NCBI GenBank assembly: GCA_039096225.1
Contig: JBBPEB010000013.1
Location: 894,001-958,000 of the forward strand
Length of the DNA stretch: 64,000 nt
Direction of reading: 5' to 3'
From: Blastocystis sp. Blastoise
Taxonomy: Eukaryota > Sar > Bigyra > Opalinata > Blastocystidae
The notes below the pieces were generated by a model that worked only from the letters and a program-made list of their open reading frames with translations, did not search any database and was not told the origin of the DNA. This document shows, one piece after another, positions 12,001 through 24,227 of the stretch (position 1 is the first letter of the stretch; the number at the start of each line of letters is the position of its first letter). Both the position numbers and the translations under genes were made by a program.

Positions 12001-13926
12001 TTTGAAATTCAACAGTATAAGTAATAGCTTGTGCTTTACCAAATACATTCTCATCTTTTAATAAATGATATAAATATTTCAATTTAATTGCAAATACTCT
12101 ACAAACTAAATCAGGTCTTTCCCATGCTTCTTGATTAGGATATAAATTATCTACTATTTCTTTCCATTTTGGATTACATGTAAAAGTAATAAAATAATCT
12201 GGTTTACCATAATATCTTACTATTGTCATTGCATCTAAATAAGCTCCTTTCATATATCTAGGTCCTCCTACAAAACCACTATTTAATATAATAGGTTTTC
12301 CTATTCCATTTGTTACTTCTTCATCTGTTACTTGTTCTCTTCTTCTCTGATTATATTGTCGTAACACATTATAAGATTCTGCTCTTAATTTTGATTGATT
12401 CATTTCTATAAATGATAATCGTTGTTCTTCTATTTTAGAATAAGCATCTACAATATATTGTAAGAATAATTTTCCTCCTGATAAGAAATAATTCTTATTA
12501 GGAAATGATCTTGGAAAACAAAGAAAAGAATAAAAATCTTTTAAAGTAAAAGATGATTTCTCATATACAGGATTTCCTATTAAATCTATAGGATATCCTT
12601 CATTATTAAATTGTTGATAATTAGCTAATAAAGTAATTGATTTTGAAAAATCATCATGAGTTTGTCTTGAAGACTCTCTATCATCATTATCTATTTCATC
12701 TTCTTCATTATCTAATAATTGATTTCTATTATTATATCTACTATTTCTATTTGATTCTCTTTCTATTTGTTCTACTTGAATGTTAGTATTTTCTATTGTA
12801 TTTGAATTGATTTGAGAATGTATTTCTATATTATTATTTCTTCTTGGAATATAATTAGGATTTCTTCTTAACTCACTTTTAGATGCAAGAATAAATAATG
12901 GAATTCCTGTGGGATAAAATATAGGATAAACCATAGGATCACAAAATGGATTATCATATTTCATTCTTGTGAAATGTTGTCTTATTTCTTCATTCATATT
13001 CATATGATTTGTATTATTATTATTATTAAGATGAATTCTTGGATAGCATCTAAATTCTGTATGAGGAAATGTTTCCATAGAATTAATAGGAACTATAAGT
13101 GCTATTTCATGAGAAGCAGAAGGAGTATTATATCTTCTTTGATCATCTGAATGTAATGTTTTGAATTTTAATGAAACATCTACTTGTGATATATGAAGAT
13201 TATTATTATTATTTGTAGCAGTAGTTACTTCTTCATGTAATGTCTTAAAAGCATTCATTAATTCATTATTTAATAATGAATTATGTAATACTCTCATTAT
13301 TTCTGTATTTAAATTATCATAATATTGATTATTTGATCGAAGTTGAAAAGCTTCTTCTTGATCATAAATATATATTTGATTATAATTAGGAGTAATACCT
13401 TCAGGAGGATATAAATCTGCCATAGAATGATATATATTTCCATGTACTTTATAGAAATATATTCCATTATTATCTAATCTTGTTTGTGTATCAGTACATG
13501 ACATAGAAGCAAAAGCTATTGAATTATTATACCTACGAATATCTTTCTTAAATTGTTTTGAAGAATCTGTATTATCATTCAATAAGTTTTGTATTGATAT
13601 ATCTGGCTCTGATAATGAACCTAAACGTACTTTTCCACTACGACAACAACCACTATATTGACTATTCTTTAATATAATATTTCCTTCTGTGTCAAGTGTC
13701 CATTGTCTTCTTCTTTTTGTATATATTATTGTATTATTTATTGTATCATTATATGAATTTGATGGTTCTTCAAAAAATGTTGTATCATAATTAGTTGAAA
13801 ACTTAAAGTTGTTTCTTTCATGTTCAAAATGTAAAGCATTACAACATGAACATTTAAATATCATTTTACCCAAGTCATAATAGTCATACTTATTATCATT
13901 TTCATCAATTATTTGATATGAGCTTC
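9050..13926 (-). CDS. Helitron Rep / PIF1-like helicase, last exon
   Basis: This is the catalytic exon of a rolling-circle transposase. Using residue numbers from a TTG at 13873, an N-terminal CxxC zinc element (CSCCNALHFEHE) is followed by the Helitron N-terminal domain with PDYFITFTCNPKW. The HUH motif is RGLPHAHIL and the catalytic tyrosine region is VKYLYKYTTKGHD. The C-terminal half is a PIF1-type SF1 helicase: Walker A GPGGTGKT, Walker B DEAPMAS, and late motifs NKSQGQTF and YVAFSRVR. Rep would nick and join DNA and the helicase would unwind it. The frame stays open upstream of the TTG to a TATAG acceptor at 13927-13928, so translation starts in upstream exons. All key residues seen are present, so this copy may be active. 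Confidence 0.93.
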
Positions 13927-16900
13927 CTATATATAAAAGAATTGTTTAATATTTTTCAAGATTCATATTTAAAAACAATATATTACTATTATTCATACTT
14001 ATTGGAGAAAAAGCCAAAATGTCTCTTCTTGTAAAAATTAAATTATTTAATTCATCGTTATTGTCTAGAAGTATATCTATATATTATTATTTATAATTCA
14101 TAATTATATCAAACATATAATATATATTTATATTAAAAAAAACTGTTATAAAAACAAAAAAATATAATTAAAGTTGTAATTACTTGATAGATTTTGATTA
14201 TTCTCATCATTAGTTAATTGATCACTAATATCATGATTATTTATTATGTAATCATCGTTTTGTTCACTTAGTAAATTTATGCTGTTAGCAACATTTTCTT
14301 CGTTTATATTATTATTATCCAATTCTATTAAGTTATTTACACTATGAGGTACTATTATTATCCTATTTTCAACGTCATTCATTTCTATCATATTTTCATC
14401 ATTAATAGTTACTTCAGAATGATCATTAACATTAGATGTCGTTATGTCATTTAAGTTCCTAGAGATACTATTATTCATATCAATAATATCCATGTTATTA
14501 TATAAAGCAAGTGCTTCGTCATTGATTATTGATTCAGATGATGATTTTTCTCTATTTTCAATTATATTATTGTTTGTGATATTTATATCTTCCAAATGTA
14601 CTGTCAAATTTAAGTCATTGGAATCAATAATGTTGTTATAAGTTGGAAAAGTATTATTTTGTGAGTTGTTACTATTAATAGTTTCTTTATCCTGATTTAA
14701 ATCTTCAACATTTTTTTCATCATGAAAGTCATCATCAATTAAATCGTGTATACCATTATTAATTTGGAACTCAAAGTTATCAGTAACATTTTTGTTAAAT
14801 TCAGTGTCATCATTGTTTTCGATTACCGATTGATAATCAGAACAAATACATTCATTGTCATCTGTTTTATTGAGATTAGATACTATAAAATATTTTTTAT
14901 CATTTCTATTATTATTATATTCATTTGAATCTCTATTAGTTAAGCTAGGTTCATAATGTGTTAAACTTCTTTGCAATATCTCTTTATTACTCATTAAATC
15001 AGGGAACAACTGTGTCGATAAAACATGTTTTTCAGTATCATTAATTGATATTTTTTTGTTTTTATTTTTTTCACCTATATATATTATTGAATAGTCTAAA
15101 AATATTGTTAAATGAAAGAAAAATCCTAATAAAAGAAAAAAAAAGTAAAACATGTTAAAAACTGACTATGGAAATTATTATATAAACATTTCTTATGTTG
15201 TAATATATTTTTAATGTTTTAAAAACTAAAATTTTATTCATTAATTTAAAAAACAATCATTTAATTTGAAAACATTCAAAAAAAAAAAGGTTAATAAAAA
15301 TAAATATAGAAAATAATTAATTAACAATTAAATAAATAAAATTATAATATGAAATATATATTTAATTAGTACATACTATCAGAGTCACTATTCTCCAAAA
15401 ATGTTTTCAAAAGTTTTGCTTTCATATCATTTCTTGCTGTTCTTTTTATTGTTTTATTATCTAAAAAAAAAGAATATTAAGAAATATAATAAAAATATTA
15501 AATTATATCAAAATAATATATATATATATATACTATCGATCTTTGATTCCAAAGTGGAATCATCATTTGATCTAAAACTGAATAAAGAGCTTTGATTTCT
15601 AAGTATTATTTCATTTGTGACATTCCCATGATTATTCTCATTAAGAGAATCTAAAGAAATATATAATCATAAAAATAATCATTAAAATCATCATTAAAAT
15701 AATCATTCAAATAGTCATAATCATAATAATCATGGAAATAATAATGAAAAAAGTCATAAAAATAATCATTAAAATAGTCATAAAAATATCCATAAGAATA
15801 GTCATAAAAATAATTATAATAGTCATAATAGTCATAATAGTCATAGAAATAATAATAATAAACCAACATATTCATGAAACATTATATATATATTACTATA
15901 TGAAATTAATATAATTACTTACCTGAATTTGTAAAGCCAAAAACCTTCGATAAAACTTCTAGAGTTTGTGGAATTAAATCATTAAGTATTTCTTTAGCTA
16001 GAATAATAAAAAATGATAACAATAATAATGAATACATAATATACATATTTATATATATATACAATAATGCATCCCACTAACGCTCAGCATAGTACTTCTA
16101 TCGAATTCTATTCTATTTGTTGCATTTTTATAGCCTATAAAAAATAAATAATTCATATAAAAAATATATATATATACCTTTGTTAGATATACTAACACCA
16201 TATTTTGAGAAATTCTTCGTATTCAGATTAGTATTACAATTTTGGTTTGATATATTTCCATATTTGTGTTTCTTTGCTTTTTTATGTTTCTTATTTTTCT
16301 TTTCCGCCGATCCATCTTTCGCTGAATTTTCATTAAGTTTATTATCAGAAGCAGAAGTAATATTAGAAGAATTATATATATCTTTTGAATTATTAGTAGT
16401 AGTATTAGTTACATCAATAGCTTCTTTCCTTTCTTTTTGTTTAAAAGAGACATAATCTGATAAACTTAATATCTTTTTAAATTCAATTGGATTATCATTT
16501 TTATCGTCATTATTTATACCTATAATTCATATAAAAAAAATAAAAAAATAATTTCAATATAAAATTTACAATATAGAAAATATATATATATATATATATA
16601 TATTCATACCTATTTGTTTAGATGATTCAAGAGGAGGAGCAGAAGAAAAACTGTGAAGAACTGGATATTCATCTATATATTTATAAGAAAAGTAATAAAA
16701 ATTATTATCAAATATAAAAATTACCACAGTCTGATTGATCTATATCTATAAATTTAGAATGAACTATAGATATTATCTTATATATATATATTTAAATAAT
16801 ATACCTAAATAATCTTTATCACTATTTATTTTTTCTTTATTCCTTTCATTTGAATCAATACCGCTAGGAGTTTTATCTTCTTTATATCTATTATTATAAC

Positions 16901-17240
16901 TTTTATCATGAATACCTATAAATGTATAAAGAAAAAAGAAATAATATATTCATTAGTATTAATATAATATAAATATAAATGTTTCATGATGATTATTTTT
17001 ATTTGAATATACTAATAATTGTACATATTTTGATAAATAAAAATATAATAATAATATAGAAAAATTGTAATAATACTATTTAAGAAATAAAGAATAATTA
17101 TTACAAAATAATTATCACATAAACATAAATATATAATAATAGTAGAAATAAATAAAAATGTATACGTTGAGATGAATTTAATATTTGAGAAGAAACCATA
17201 TTCGTATTACTTTTTTGTATATCTAAAATGAATTGTTTTT

Positions 17241-17289
<49 letters not shown>

Positions 17290-18358
17290 TATTCAATGAT
17301 GAAATGTTATTGGTTTTAGGTGCTTCTACAATGCTGTTTTTATTTTTAATACCTATATATTACAGTAATAGATATATCAGTATTAGAATATAAAATAAAT
17401 AATTAATATAAGATATAATAAAAAAAAATAATAAATGAATAATAATATAGTTATATATTGAGTTAAATATTTAATGTAATCATTTTTATATTAATAGATA
17501 TTTGCTTATAATGTATCGAGAAATAATACTAATAAAGAAATAAATTATAATAATAGAATATTATGATAGGAACAATAGTAGATATAATGAAAATAAATAA
17601 CAATAGAATACTTTAGTAACAATAATAGAAATAATAATATGAGAATTAATAAACATATATTCTATTGTACATACTACTGGGAGTATTTGAAGGTTTATTA
17701 TTGCCAAGTAACTCCTTATTTTCCTGAATATTTTTATCACCTATACAAAAATAAGTATTATAAAAAATAAGTAATAATTATATACTAACTGTACTATTGG
17801 TACATTTCTTGTTATTTAATAAATCATTGTTATTTGATTTTGATTTAATACCTATGGAGAGTAATTAATTTATTAATAATAAATGTTATACCAATATCTT
17901 TTGAAGGCTTATTCAAATCCGAAATCTTTTTACTTACAGAATTATTTTTATTACCTAAATAATAATAAGAGTAGCGAGATTTGAAATTATACTTATATTA
18001 TAATAGCGGATAATTAATGAAATAGTAAGAATTTCTAAAAGAAAGTAATCACAGTAAATTATATATACATTCTCGCACAGGTGAAAGATCAGGAAGTGAT
18101 ATAGGTTTATAATGTTTCATTTTTGATAATGGTAATGGAAGAATAAGTGACGATTCATCAATAGATTCTTTTGAAGAAGATAATAATTTATTTTGGTCTG
18201 CTTTTTTTTTCTAAATATATATATATATATATACAGTATTCATTTAATATAATATTTAAAAAATTATGATTATATTATTATTATATATAGTTTAGATATA
18301 TTTATGATTAATAATGGTAAATACTTTCTATTCCCACGTTTTCTACTTTATTTGTTGC

Positions 18359-18435
<77 letters not shown>

Positions 18436-19270
18436 CCATCTTTATTTGTAGCCATTAAATCATCTGTTGTCTTACTTATTTGTTCTAAGTAATAAGTATA
18501 AGAATAGTAATTATATATATAAAGTAATAACAAAGATAATAATAAAATAAAATATTGAAAATATATATATATATATAAATAAAATAAAAATAATATATAA
18601 AACATTGTTATTATCTTTATATGAATAATAATGTTAATTATAATTGACAATAATGAATGCAATATTAATAATTATTATGATATATATATACTCTCTATAA
18701 CATGACTGTTTTCTTGAGTTGACGATTGACTTATAGATAGAATCATTGAATCCATTACTATATAATATAAAAAATAAAAATATTTAAAACATTCGTGTTG
18801 TTAAAAAAATTATAATAAAGAAATAAAATATATATACCTGATGCAATTGTTGCAATATTGCTATTGTTACGTTTAGCTTCACTCCCAGTTGGATTTTGAG
18901 CTGCATTGTCTATAGATGTTAAGTACCTATCATAAAATAATAAATATACCTTGAGACTCTAAATCTTCTGACTTCTTATTGTCCCTCTGTTTATCAATAT
19001 TAACTGATTCTGCTGATTCTAAAGATACATTATGTATTTAGAATAATGGAGTATAAGAATATACCTTCAGTTGTTGTTGAAACCTGAGATACATCTATTT
19101 CTTGCTGAGCTATATACATGTAAAGATAAAACATGAATATATTGATATATATAATAAAATATGTGACAGAATGGTAAGATATATAAGAAAAACATACAGC
19201 TTTGAGATCTGCGTTGTTGCATATCTTCTTTGTGTTGCTTTTTCTTTGAATACTCTTTGCCAAATGTCAT
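9050..19270 (-). CDS. Complete spliced Helitron transposase gene (inferred exon chain)
   Basis: Reading right to left, the first exon is 19198-19270 (MTFGKEYSKKKQHKED). Many short exons follow. The exons I placed with phase are 16179-16519, 16063-16134, 15923-15997, 15534-15650, 15377-15460, 14184-15074, 13999-14064 and 9050-13926. Every junction among the last eight keeps the reading frame, with GT donors and AG acceptors and introns of about 40-280 bp. The N-terminal half is Asn/Asp/Ser/Lys-rich and probably disordered; 14184-15074 is an acidic Asn-rich exon. Joining it to a Helitron Rep-helicase is unusual. The exons between 16520 and 19197 were only partly traced. Two genes read as one is the main alternative, but phase continuity argues against it. 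Confidence 0.55.
15651..15875. repeat. Intronic minisatellite (AATAATCATAAA-type)
   Basis: Imperfect 9-12 bp repeats of ATAGTCATA and ATAATCATTAAA fill this intron of the Helitron gene between the exons 15534-15650 and 15923-15997. The Tyr/Asp-rich open frame here is a product of the repeat, not a gene. Confidence 0.7.
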
Positions 19271-22200
19271 GATAGCTTATTAATATATATGTTTTTCTTT
19301 GACAGAAGATATTATTTATAAGATAATAGTTCTTATATTCTTGTTAATAATAAATAATAGAGTGAAAAAATCTTTTTCCCCATGTTTTTGTTTTAGTAGA
19401 TGACCTTCAAAAAACAAACTTTCAGCTGGAAGATCAGTTTTAAAATGTCTTTTCTTAAATAAATATTTAAAAAGAATATATCCATTTTATAAATCTAACA
19501 CTGGTTTGATTCATGAAGTCAACAGAAGCAAATATAAAGGCATAGTAGTAGAAATTATGAACAAAATCCGCCAATTTGTTTGTATCATATCAAATAACTT
19601 TATAGCTTCAAATGGAAGCATGTAGTGTGTGTAAATCCTGATTGTGGTGAAGTCTAAATTTAGTTATAATTACTAAAACCGTATTTAGCCAGATTTTGAA
19701 AAGTATTGCTTTTTTAAAGTATATATATTTAGAATAGCATTATATTTACTCTTATTTTCTATTTGAATCGCTTTATCTATAGTAGATAAATAAAAACACG
19801 TAAATGAGTAAAGAATTGTCAGTATCATAAAATAAAAAGGACTTCCTACGTCATAGTAATCGTTTACAGCCATTGTAGTTTACTAAACTGAACAAACATG
19901 ATGTTGACACATGTTATAGAATGCATTCTTATTTTTAAGACTGACTCAAACATGGTCATTGATATTAAATATGCTATAAAGTACTGCTGGTAATAGTTTG
20001 TTATTCACTTATGATTCTCATATATGGAATCACTTTTAATAAATAATAAATTGTAAAAATATATATATATTTGGGGTATCTATAATATTAGATAAGCAAA
20101 ACCATTTATGTAATAAACGCTATAACTACAGCCTAGTAGTTTTAATCTTTATTAATCAAAAGTATACACATTTTGACACATAGGTAAAAAAACAACCACG
20201 TTTATTTCCAATAATGTTTTGACTAATAACAGTATTAAACACTCTAATAATTAATTTTACAAACAGTGAATTGAATCTCTTGTTTTAAGGCACGTAAACA
20301 CACAATTCAAAACTGTTTTAACCTTAAAATTTGATATTTAGACGTAATATTTACACATTAGACTATATGTATCCTTCAAGACATATTTGACTACTTTTTA
20401 ACAACTTTAGAGCCAACATGTCCAGTTTGTCATTCACTCCTCAACTCCACTTTTGACTATTTCTTTTAGAAATGCAATACACATATACTCTAGTTTTCAA
20501 ATATATAAAAATTAATTGTCAAATATGAATTTGATTTGTCAACTTTCGGAAAATTTTTAGAAAAATGATTTTTCAATTTTCAGTTTTTTAACATGTTATA
20601 CTATTGACTCTACTAAACTCATTTCTTAATTAATTTTAAATATTAAAACTTATATTATTAATATGTTTTATTCTCTATATTTATTTGTTAAAATTATTTA
20701 AAATAATTAAATATTGACTGAGAAATTAATGTTATAAAGTATACCCTTTTTTCAAAAATTAATTTTTTTATGTTTTGCATATATAATTTTTTATCTCAAA
20801 AGTTATTATATATTTAGATAAAATTTTTATAAATATTAAAACTATAGGTTATCTATTTTATAAATAAGTTTTATTTATTTTTTAAAAATTAATATTGATG
20901 GAGAAATTGTCAAAATAAATTATAGTATCAAAAACATTTTCTTTTTTTAAACGATTTATTTCACTAATTAAAGACTTATAAAAACATATTTATTTATTTA
21001 AAGCTTATTTATGACATTTACAACTCATAATGACTCATAACTAACTTTTTAGAACAAACATTGTCTGTATCAGTTCAACATGTTGTCTTAAAATTTTCAA
21101 ATAAGTCACACAAAGTGTCCATATATGATTCTAAACACGAATTGAAACGTTTTAAGAGTTTATTGAGTTAACATTGTCTGGTGATCTGTTGTCAAAGTCT
21201 TTTAAAAACAAAATAAAATTGTAAAATATGTTTATTTTGGTATTTAGTGATTCAATATGAAGTCAAATGTCAAAAATATTTATTATTGATGAGAATATTG
21301 ACAAAAAACAAATAAAAAAGTTTTGAGAAAAATTTCGAACCTTATTTTTTTATTGAGTTCAACTATTGTCTCCTGTAACATCATTTTTTAATTATTTAAA
21401 AAAGTGACAAAAACGCATCATGTTTTGGTTGTCTTATATCTAAATATGTTTTAACTTTATTATTTTATAAAATATTGACTGAGAAATCACAATCACAAAA
21501 TATACCCTTTTTAGAAAATTTTCATTTTTATGTTTTTAATATAAACGTAGATATTTTAGTCAATATTGAATATTTAGATAAAATATTAAAAATGCATCAT
21601 ATTTATGTTATCTAGTTTCAAGATATGTTTTTACTTTTTTTATATTTTGAATATTGACAGAAATATCAAGATCACAAAATTGGGTATCAAAGAAGAAAAA
21701 ATTTTAAAAGCTAATACTTCTTTATTAAAAAGTATATGACAAATATAAAACACATTTATGATGGATATAGAGTTAAATAAATATAAAACAGCTCAAATAA
21801 GTTTATATAAAAGGAATGTGTTGGATATCAGTTTGTCTTTTGTCGTTATTTAAAGGAATTATTGTTGTTTCAGAGTAGTTGAGGTCATATTCATTACATA
21901 TGAAATGGTTTTAGAGTTTAAAGTTAGTAATGTGTGTATTGATATGTTGTCAAGTCATAAATATAAACGAATCTACCCGTCAAAACTATATATAAGACCA
22001 ACCCGTCAATAAAAGTTAATTTTATAAAAATAAATATAAAGTATGTGAATAGATATAGGAAAAATAAGAAAACAATAAAAAATGAAAAACGAAAAATGTG
22101 TGTTTTCATAAAAATGAAAAATATTGGATAAAATAAAAATAATCCAATAATTTTGGTTAAAATTTTGTGCGAAAATGGTTTTTTGCGTTTTTTAGCCAGA

Positions 22201-22363
22201 AACTTAGAGTTTTCGAAAAATTTCTTTAACAGTCATTTTTAGAATTGTGTTCCGGATTTTTTGATGTTATTTTTATTTTATAAAAGTTAATAACAAAGTC
22301 AATAATACGAAAAATGTGTGAGACACCGTACTTTTGGGCTGCTAAATTAAGGATATTAATTAA
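16281..22363. repeat. 6.1-kb direct repeat, copy 2 (matches 1-6125)
   Basis: This is the second copy of the Helitron 5' part, same orientation as copy 1. It lacks the 43-bp insertion near 18119 and has one extra T near 18210. The copies diverge from 22364 (TATACTAAC here, AACTGTTGA after 6125). See the entry at 1-6125. Confidence 0.9.
19271..22313. other. Non-coding AT-rich leader of Helitron copy 2
   Basis: This is the same sequence as 3033-6075: no gene seen, diverged TTGACTGAGAAAT repeats. It lies between the gene start at 19270 and the Helitron 5' end. Confidence 0.5.
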
Positions 22364-22398
22364 TATACTAACTATATAATATAAATAATTTCTTTTTT

Positions 22399-22410
22399 TT
22401 TGTTTTGTTT
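22399..22410 (+). terminator. Orphaned viral 3' motif TTTGTTTTGTTT
   Basis: It lies just right of the Helitron boundary. No viral gene ends nearby unless the Helitron is taken out, in which case it falls about 45-50 nt after the stop at 8808, the usual spacing. This places the Helitron insertion between a viral stop codon and its 3' signal. Confidence 0.5.
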
Positions 22411-22426
22411 TAAAATTCATAATAAT

Positions 22427-22542
22427 AATTCTTCCGTCTTCGAACTGCAGAAGGGGGTATGCAAACCCCGCATAGAGTCTGCGCGACGCGCGCAGCCATA
22501 AGCGGGGAAGACAACCCCCTTTTTGTTCTCGACGGAAGAATT
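22427..22542. other. 116-bp GC-rich nested palindrome
   Basis: Four nested stems can be read. Outer arms are AATTCTTCCGTC (22427-22438) and GACGGAAGAATT (22531-22542). Next come AAGGGGGT (22451-22458) with ACCCCCTT (22514-22521), and CCCCGC (22466-22471) with GCGGGG (22502-22507). The apex is CTGCGCG (22479-22485) with CGCGCAG (22489-22495) around a 3-nt loop. It is an island of high GC in AT-rich DNA, in the viral non-coding block upstream of tyrosine recombinase 1. Candidates are a replication origin, a fold-back viral terminus or junction, a recombinase attachment site, or a structured RNA. Confidence 0.8.
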
Positions 22543-23146
22543 AATAACATTTCTGAAGTAAAATAACCATGGGAGTGTAGGGTAGTGTGTGTGTGTATTT
22601 ATTTTTTCCCATGTTTATTTATTTTTAATTTATTTGTGTTCCGATTCCAACGTGAAACGTAAAGTGATCAAGGAGAAACTCATAGTAATCATAAAAGAAA
22701 TAAAATACACAGTCCAACCCTCCCCTTTACAGGAAATATTCATGGAAAATGGCTCCATCGTTGGTAAAGTGAGTAAAATAATCACGGGAATACAGAAAGA
22801 AATACGAAAAGAAGCACAGAATGTGCTAAATAAACACACACCCCGACCCTCCCTTTATATAGAGAAAAGATGAAATGGATGGTTCTATCTAAAAAGAAAT
22901 AATAAAAATAATCACGGGAATATATAAAAATAAAAATGTATGTATAGTGATCAATAAATAATATAAAAAGTCATGATAATCATAAAAAAAATTTATATAA
23001 AAAGAGTAAAGTGATCAAGGTATGTATTTATAGTGGGTGAAAGAAAAGCTGGTGGTGGTGTGGTCTTGTAAAAAGATGTACCCACCACCACGATTATAAC
23101 GAGAGACTTTTGGAAACAAGGGTAACCGTTATGGAAAATATAAATT
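22543..23146. other. Viral non-coding block with iterons and a second hairpin
   Basis: No convincing gene; a 94-codon open frame at 22589-22873 has no supporting features. Repeats include AAAATAATCACGGGAATA at 22775-22792 and 22905-22922, TAAAGTGATCAAGG at 22660-22673 and 23007-23020, and a shorter AGTGATCAA near 22940. GGTGGTGGTGTGG (23052-23064) and CCCACCACCAC (23082-23092) form an imperfect hairpin. Together with the adjacent palindrome this looks like an origin or recombination region. Confidence 0.5.
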
Positions 23147-23194
23147 TTCTAGAACATTCTAGAACATTCTCGAAACTTCTAGAACATTCGAGAA
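23147..23194 (+). promoter_or_regulatory. Heat-shock element array A, 10 units (tyrosine recombinase 1)
   Basis: Ten alternating TTC and GAA cores are spaced exactly two bases apart (TTCTAGAACATTCTAGAACA and so on). This is the nGAAnnTTCn arrangement bound by trimeric heat-shock factor. It lies 89-136 bp before the ATG at 23283. Confidence 0.85.
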
Positions 23195-23282
23195 CATGAG
23201 AATCTTAGATATTTTATTTTGATTTTCTTATGTATTATTCTTTTGAAAATAGAAGTTTTAAAGATTCTACTTGAGAAAATCA

Positions 23283-24218
23283 ATGAAAAATACAAATTAT
23301 GACAAGTATCTTTTGGTTATACAGAATTCAAATTATTCTGATATTTGGAAAAAACGTTTAACCAATTATTTCAATTTATATATTTTCCCATTACCATTTA
23401 AAAAGTTCTCAGAATTCTTAAAGAATCCTTATTCATTCATGGATTATATGGTAAATGAACGTAAAATCAAAATTAGTCCAATGAAATCGTTATGTGAATT
23501 GATATTATTTATTATACGTAATGTTTCTTCATTAAATAAAGAAGGTATTTTAAATAAATGGTGTGAATTTTATGTGATTATCAATTCTATGTATGAAAAA
23601 TATCTGGATAATAAGAAACGCACTTTGATTCAAGATCTTATTAAAGATGGTATTACGACTCCATATTTACATGAATATCACGATAAATTAGAAAATTATA
23701 ATCCATTACGATTAATATTAGATTTTTACTCCTATCTTCCTCCTGCTCGTGCTGATTATGCTCAATTATTCATTCTAACTCCAGAAGATAGTATTGATCC
23801 AGCTATTCATAAGAATTATATTGTTTATGATAAAGAGAAACACACTGGTTCTATTCTATTGAATGATTATAAAACTGCTGGTAAATACTCTACAATTCAA
23901 TTAGATGCACCAAAAGAATTGATTGAAGATCTAGAATTACTCTTAAAAAGAAATCCAAATCGTAAATTTATATTTGAATCTTCTGTTAGAACTGGATTTA
24001 CTACTAAAGCATTTGATTGGTTTGTGAATAAGCATTTAAAACAAATCCATCCAAAATTAACCATTAATGCATTAAGAAAATTATATGCTACAACTACAAC
24101 CAATACATTCCAAGATATAGAAAATTCTGCTTCTGCTTTATGTCATAATGATTATACACATATTAATTCTTATGTATCTTTAGAAAATAATAATTTATTT
24201 AAAAAATTAATTGAATAA
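23283..24218 (+). CDS. Tyrosine recombinase 1, 311 aa
   Basis: This is a phage-integrase-fold enzyme likely to integrate or excise the viral genome, or resolve it. Counting from ATG 23283, the catalytic set is visible: Arg about 156 in PPARADYAQL, Lys about 197 in DYKTAGKY, Arg about 265 in TINALRKLYA, His about 288 in LCHNDYTHINSY, and nucleophile Tyr about 297 in the same block. The N-terminal 140 residues are the probable core-binding domain. The frame extends 12 nt further to a TTG, but ATG is preferred. It lies beside the palindrome/iteron block, is preceded by heat-shock array A and followed by a 3' motif at 24228. The PPxRxDY signature resembles eukaryotic and viral-element recombinases. 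It appears intact. Confidence 0.85.
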   Translation: MKNTNYDKYLLVIQNSNYSDIWKKRLTNYFNLYIFPLPFKKFSEFLKNPYSFMDYMVNERKIKISPMKSLCELILFIIRNVSSLNKEGILNKWCEFYVIINSMYEKYLDNKKRTLIQDLIKDGITTPYLHEYHDKLENYNPLRLILDFYSYLPPARADYAQLFILTPEDSIDPAIHKNYIVYDKEKHTGSILLNDYKTAGKYSTIQLDAPKELIEDLELLLKRNPNRKFIFESSVRTGFTTKAFDWFVNKHLKQIHPKLTINALRKLYATTTTNTFQDIENSASALCHNDYTHINSYVSLENNNLFKKLIE

Positions 24219-24227
24219 TTTTTAATA

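Larger units (their letters stand above)
8815..22363 (-). mobile_element. Helitron copy 2, about 13.5 kb
   Basis: This is a rolling-circle transposon in minus orientation. Its 3' side (low coordinate) is marked by a GC-rich hairpin at 8817-8854. Its 5' side is marked by the point where sequence shared with copy 1 ends (22353-22363); GA|T at 22352-22354 reads A|TC on the minus strand, a plausible Helitron 5' TC end. It encodes a full HUH Rep plus PIF1-type helicase. Viral sequence continues on both sides, with the 8011-8808 stop on the left and a viral 3' motif at 22399 on the right, so it inserted just after that gene. A canonical CTRR 3' end was not found, so the exact left boundary is uncertain and a Helentron-type variant is possible. 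Confidence 0.8.

Noticed and set aside
15651-15875. Tyr/Asp-rich 74-codon frame
   Set aside because: Minisatellite in an intron of the Helitron gene.
1-22363. LTR retrotransposon explanation for the 6.1-kb direct repeats
   Set aside because: No reverse transcriptase, integrase or primer-binding site lies between them, and the repeats contain the 5' part of a gene whose 3' end is a Helitron Rep-helicase.
22589-22873. 94-codon open frame near the palindrome
   Set aside because: It overlaps repeated iteron sequence, has no viral 3' motif or heat-shock array, and reads as mixed low-information protein.
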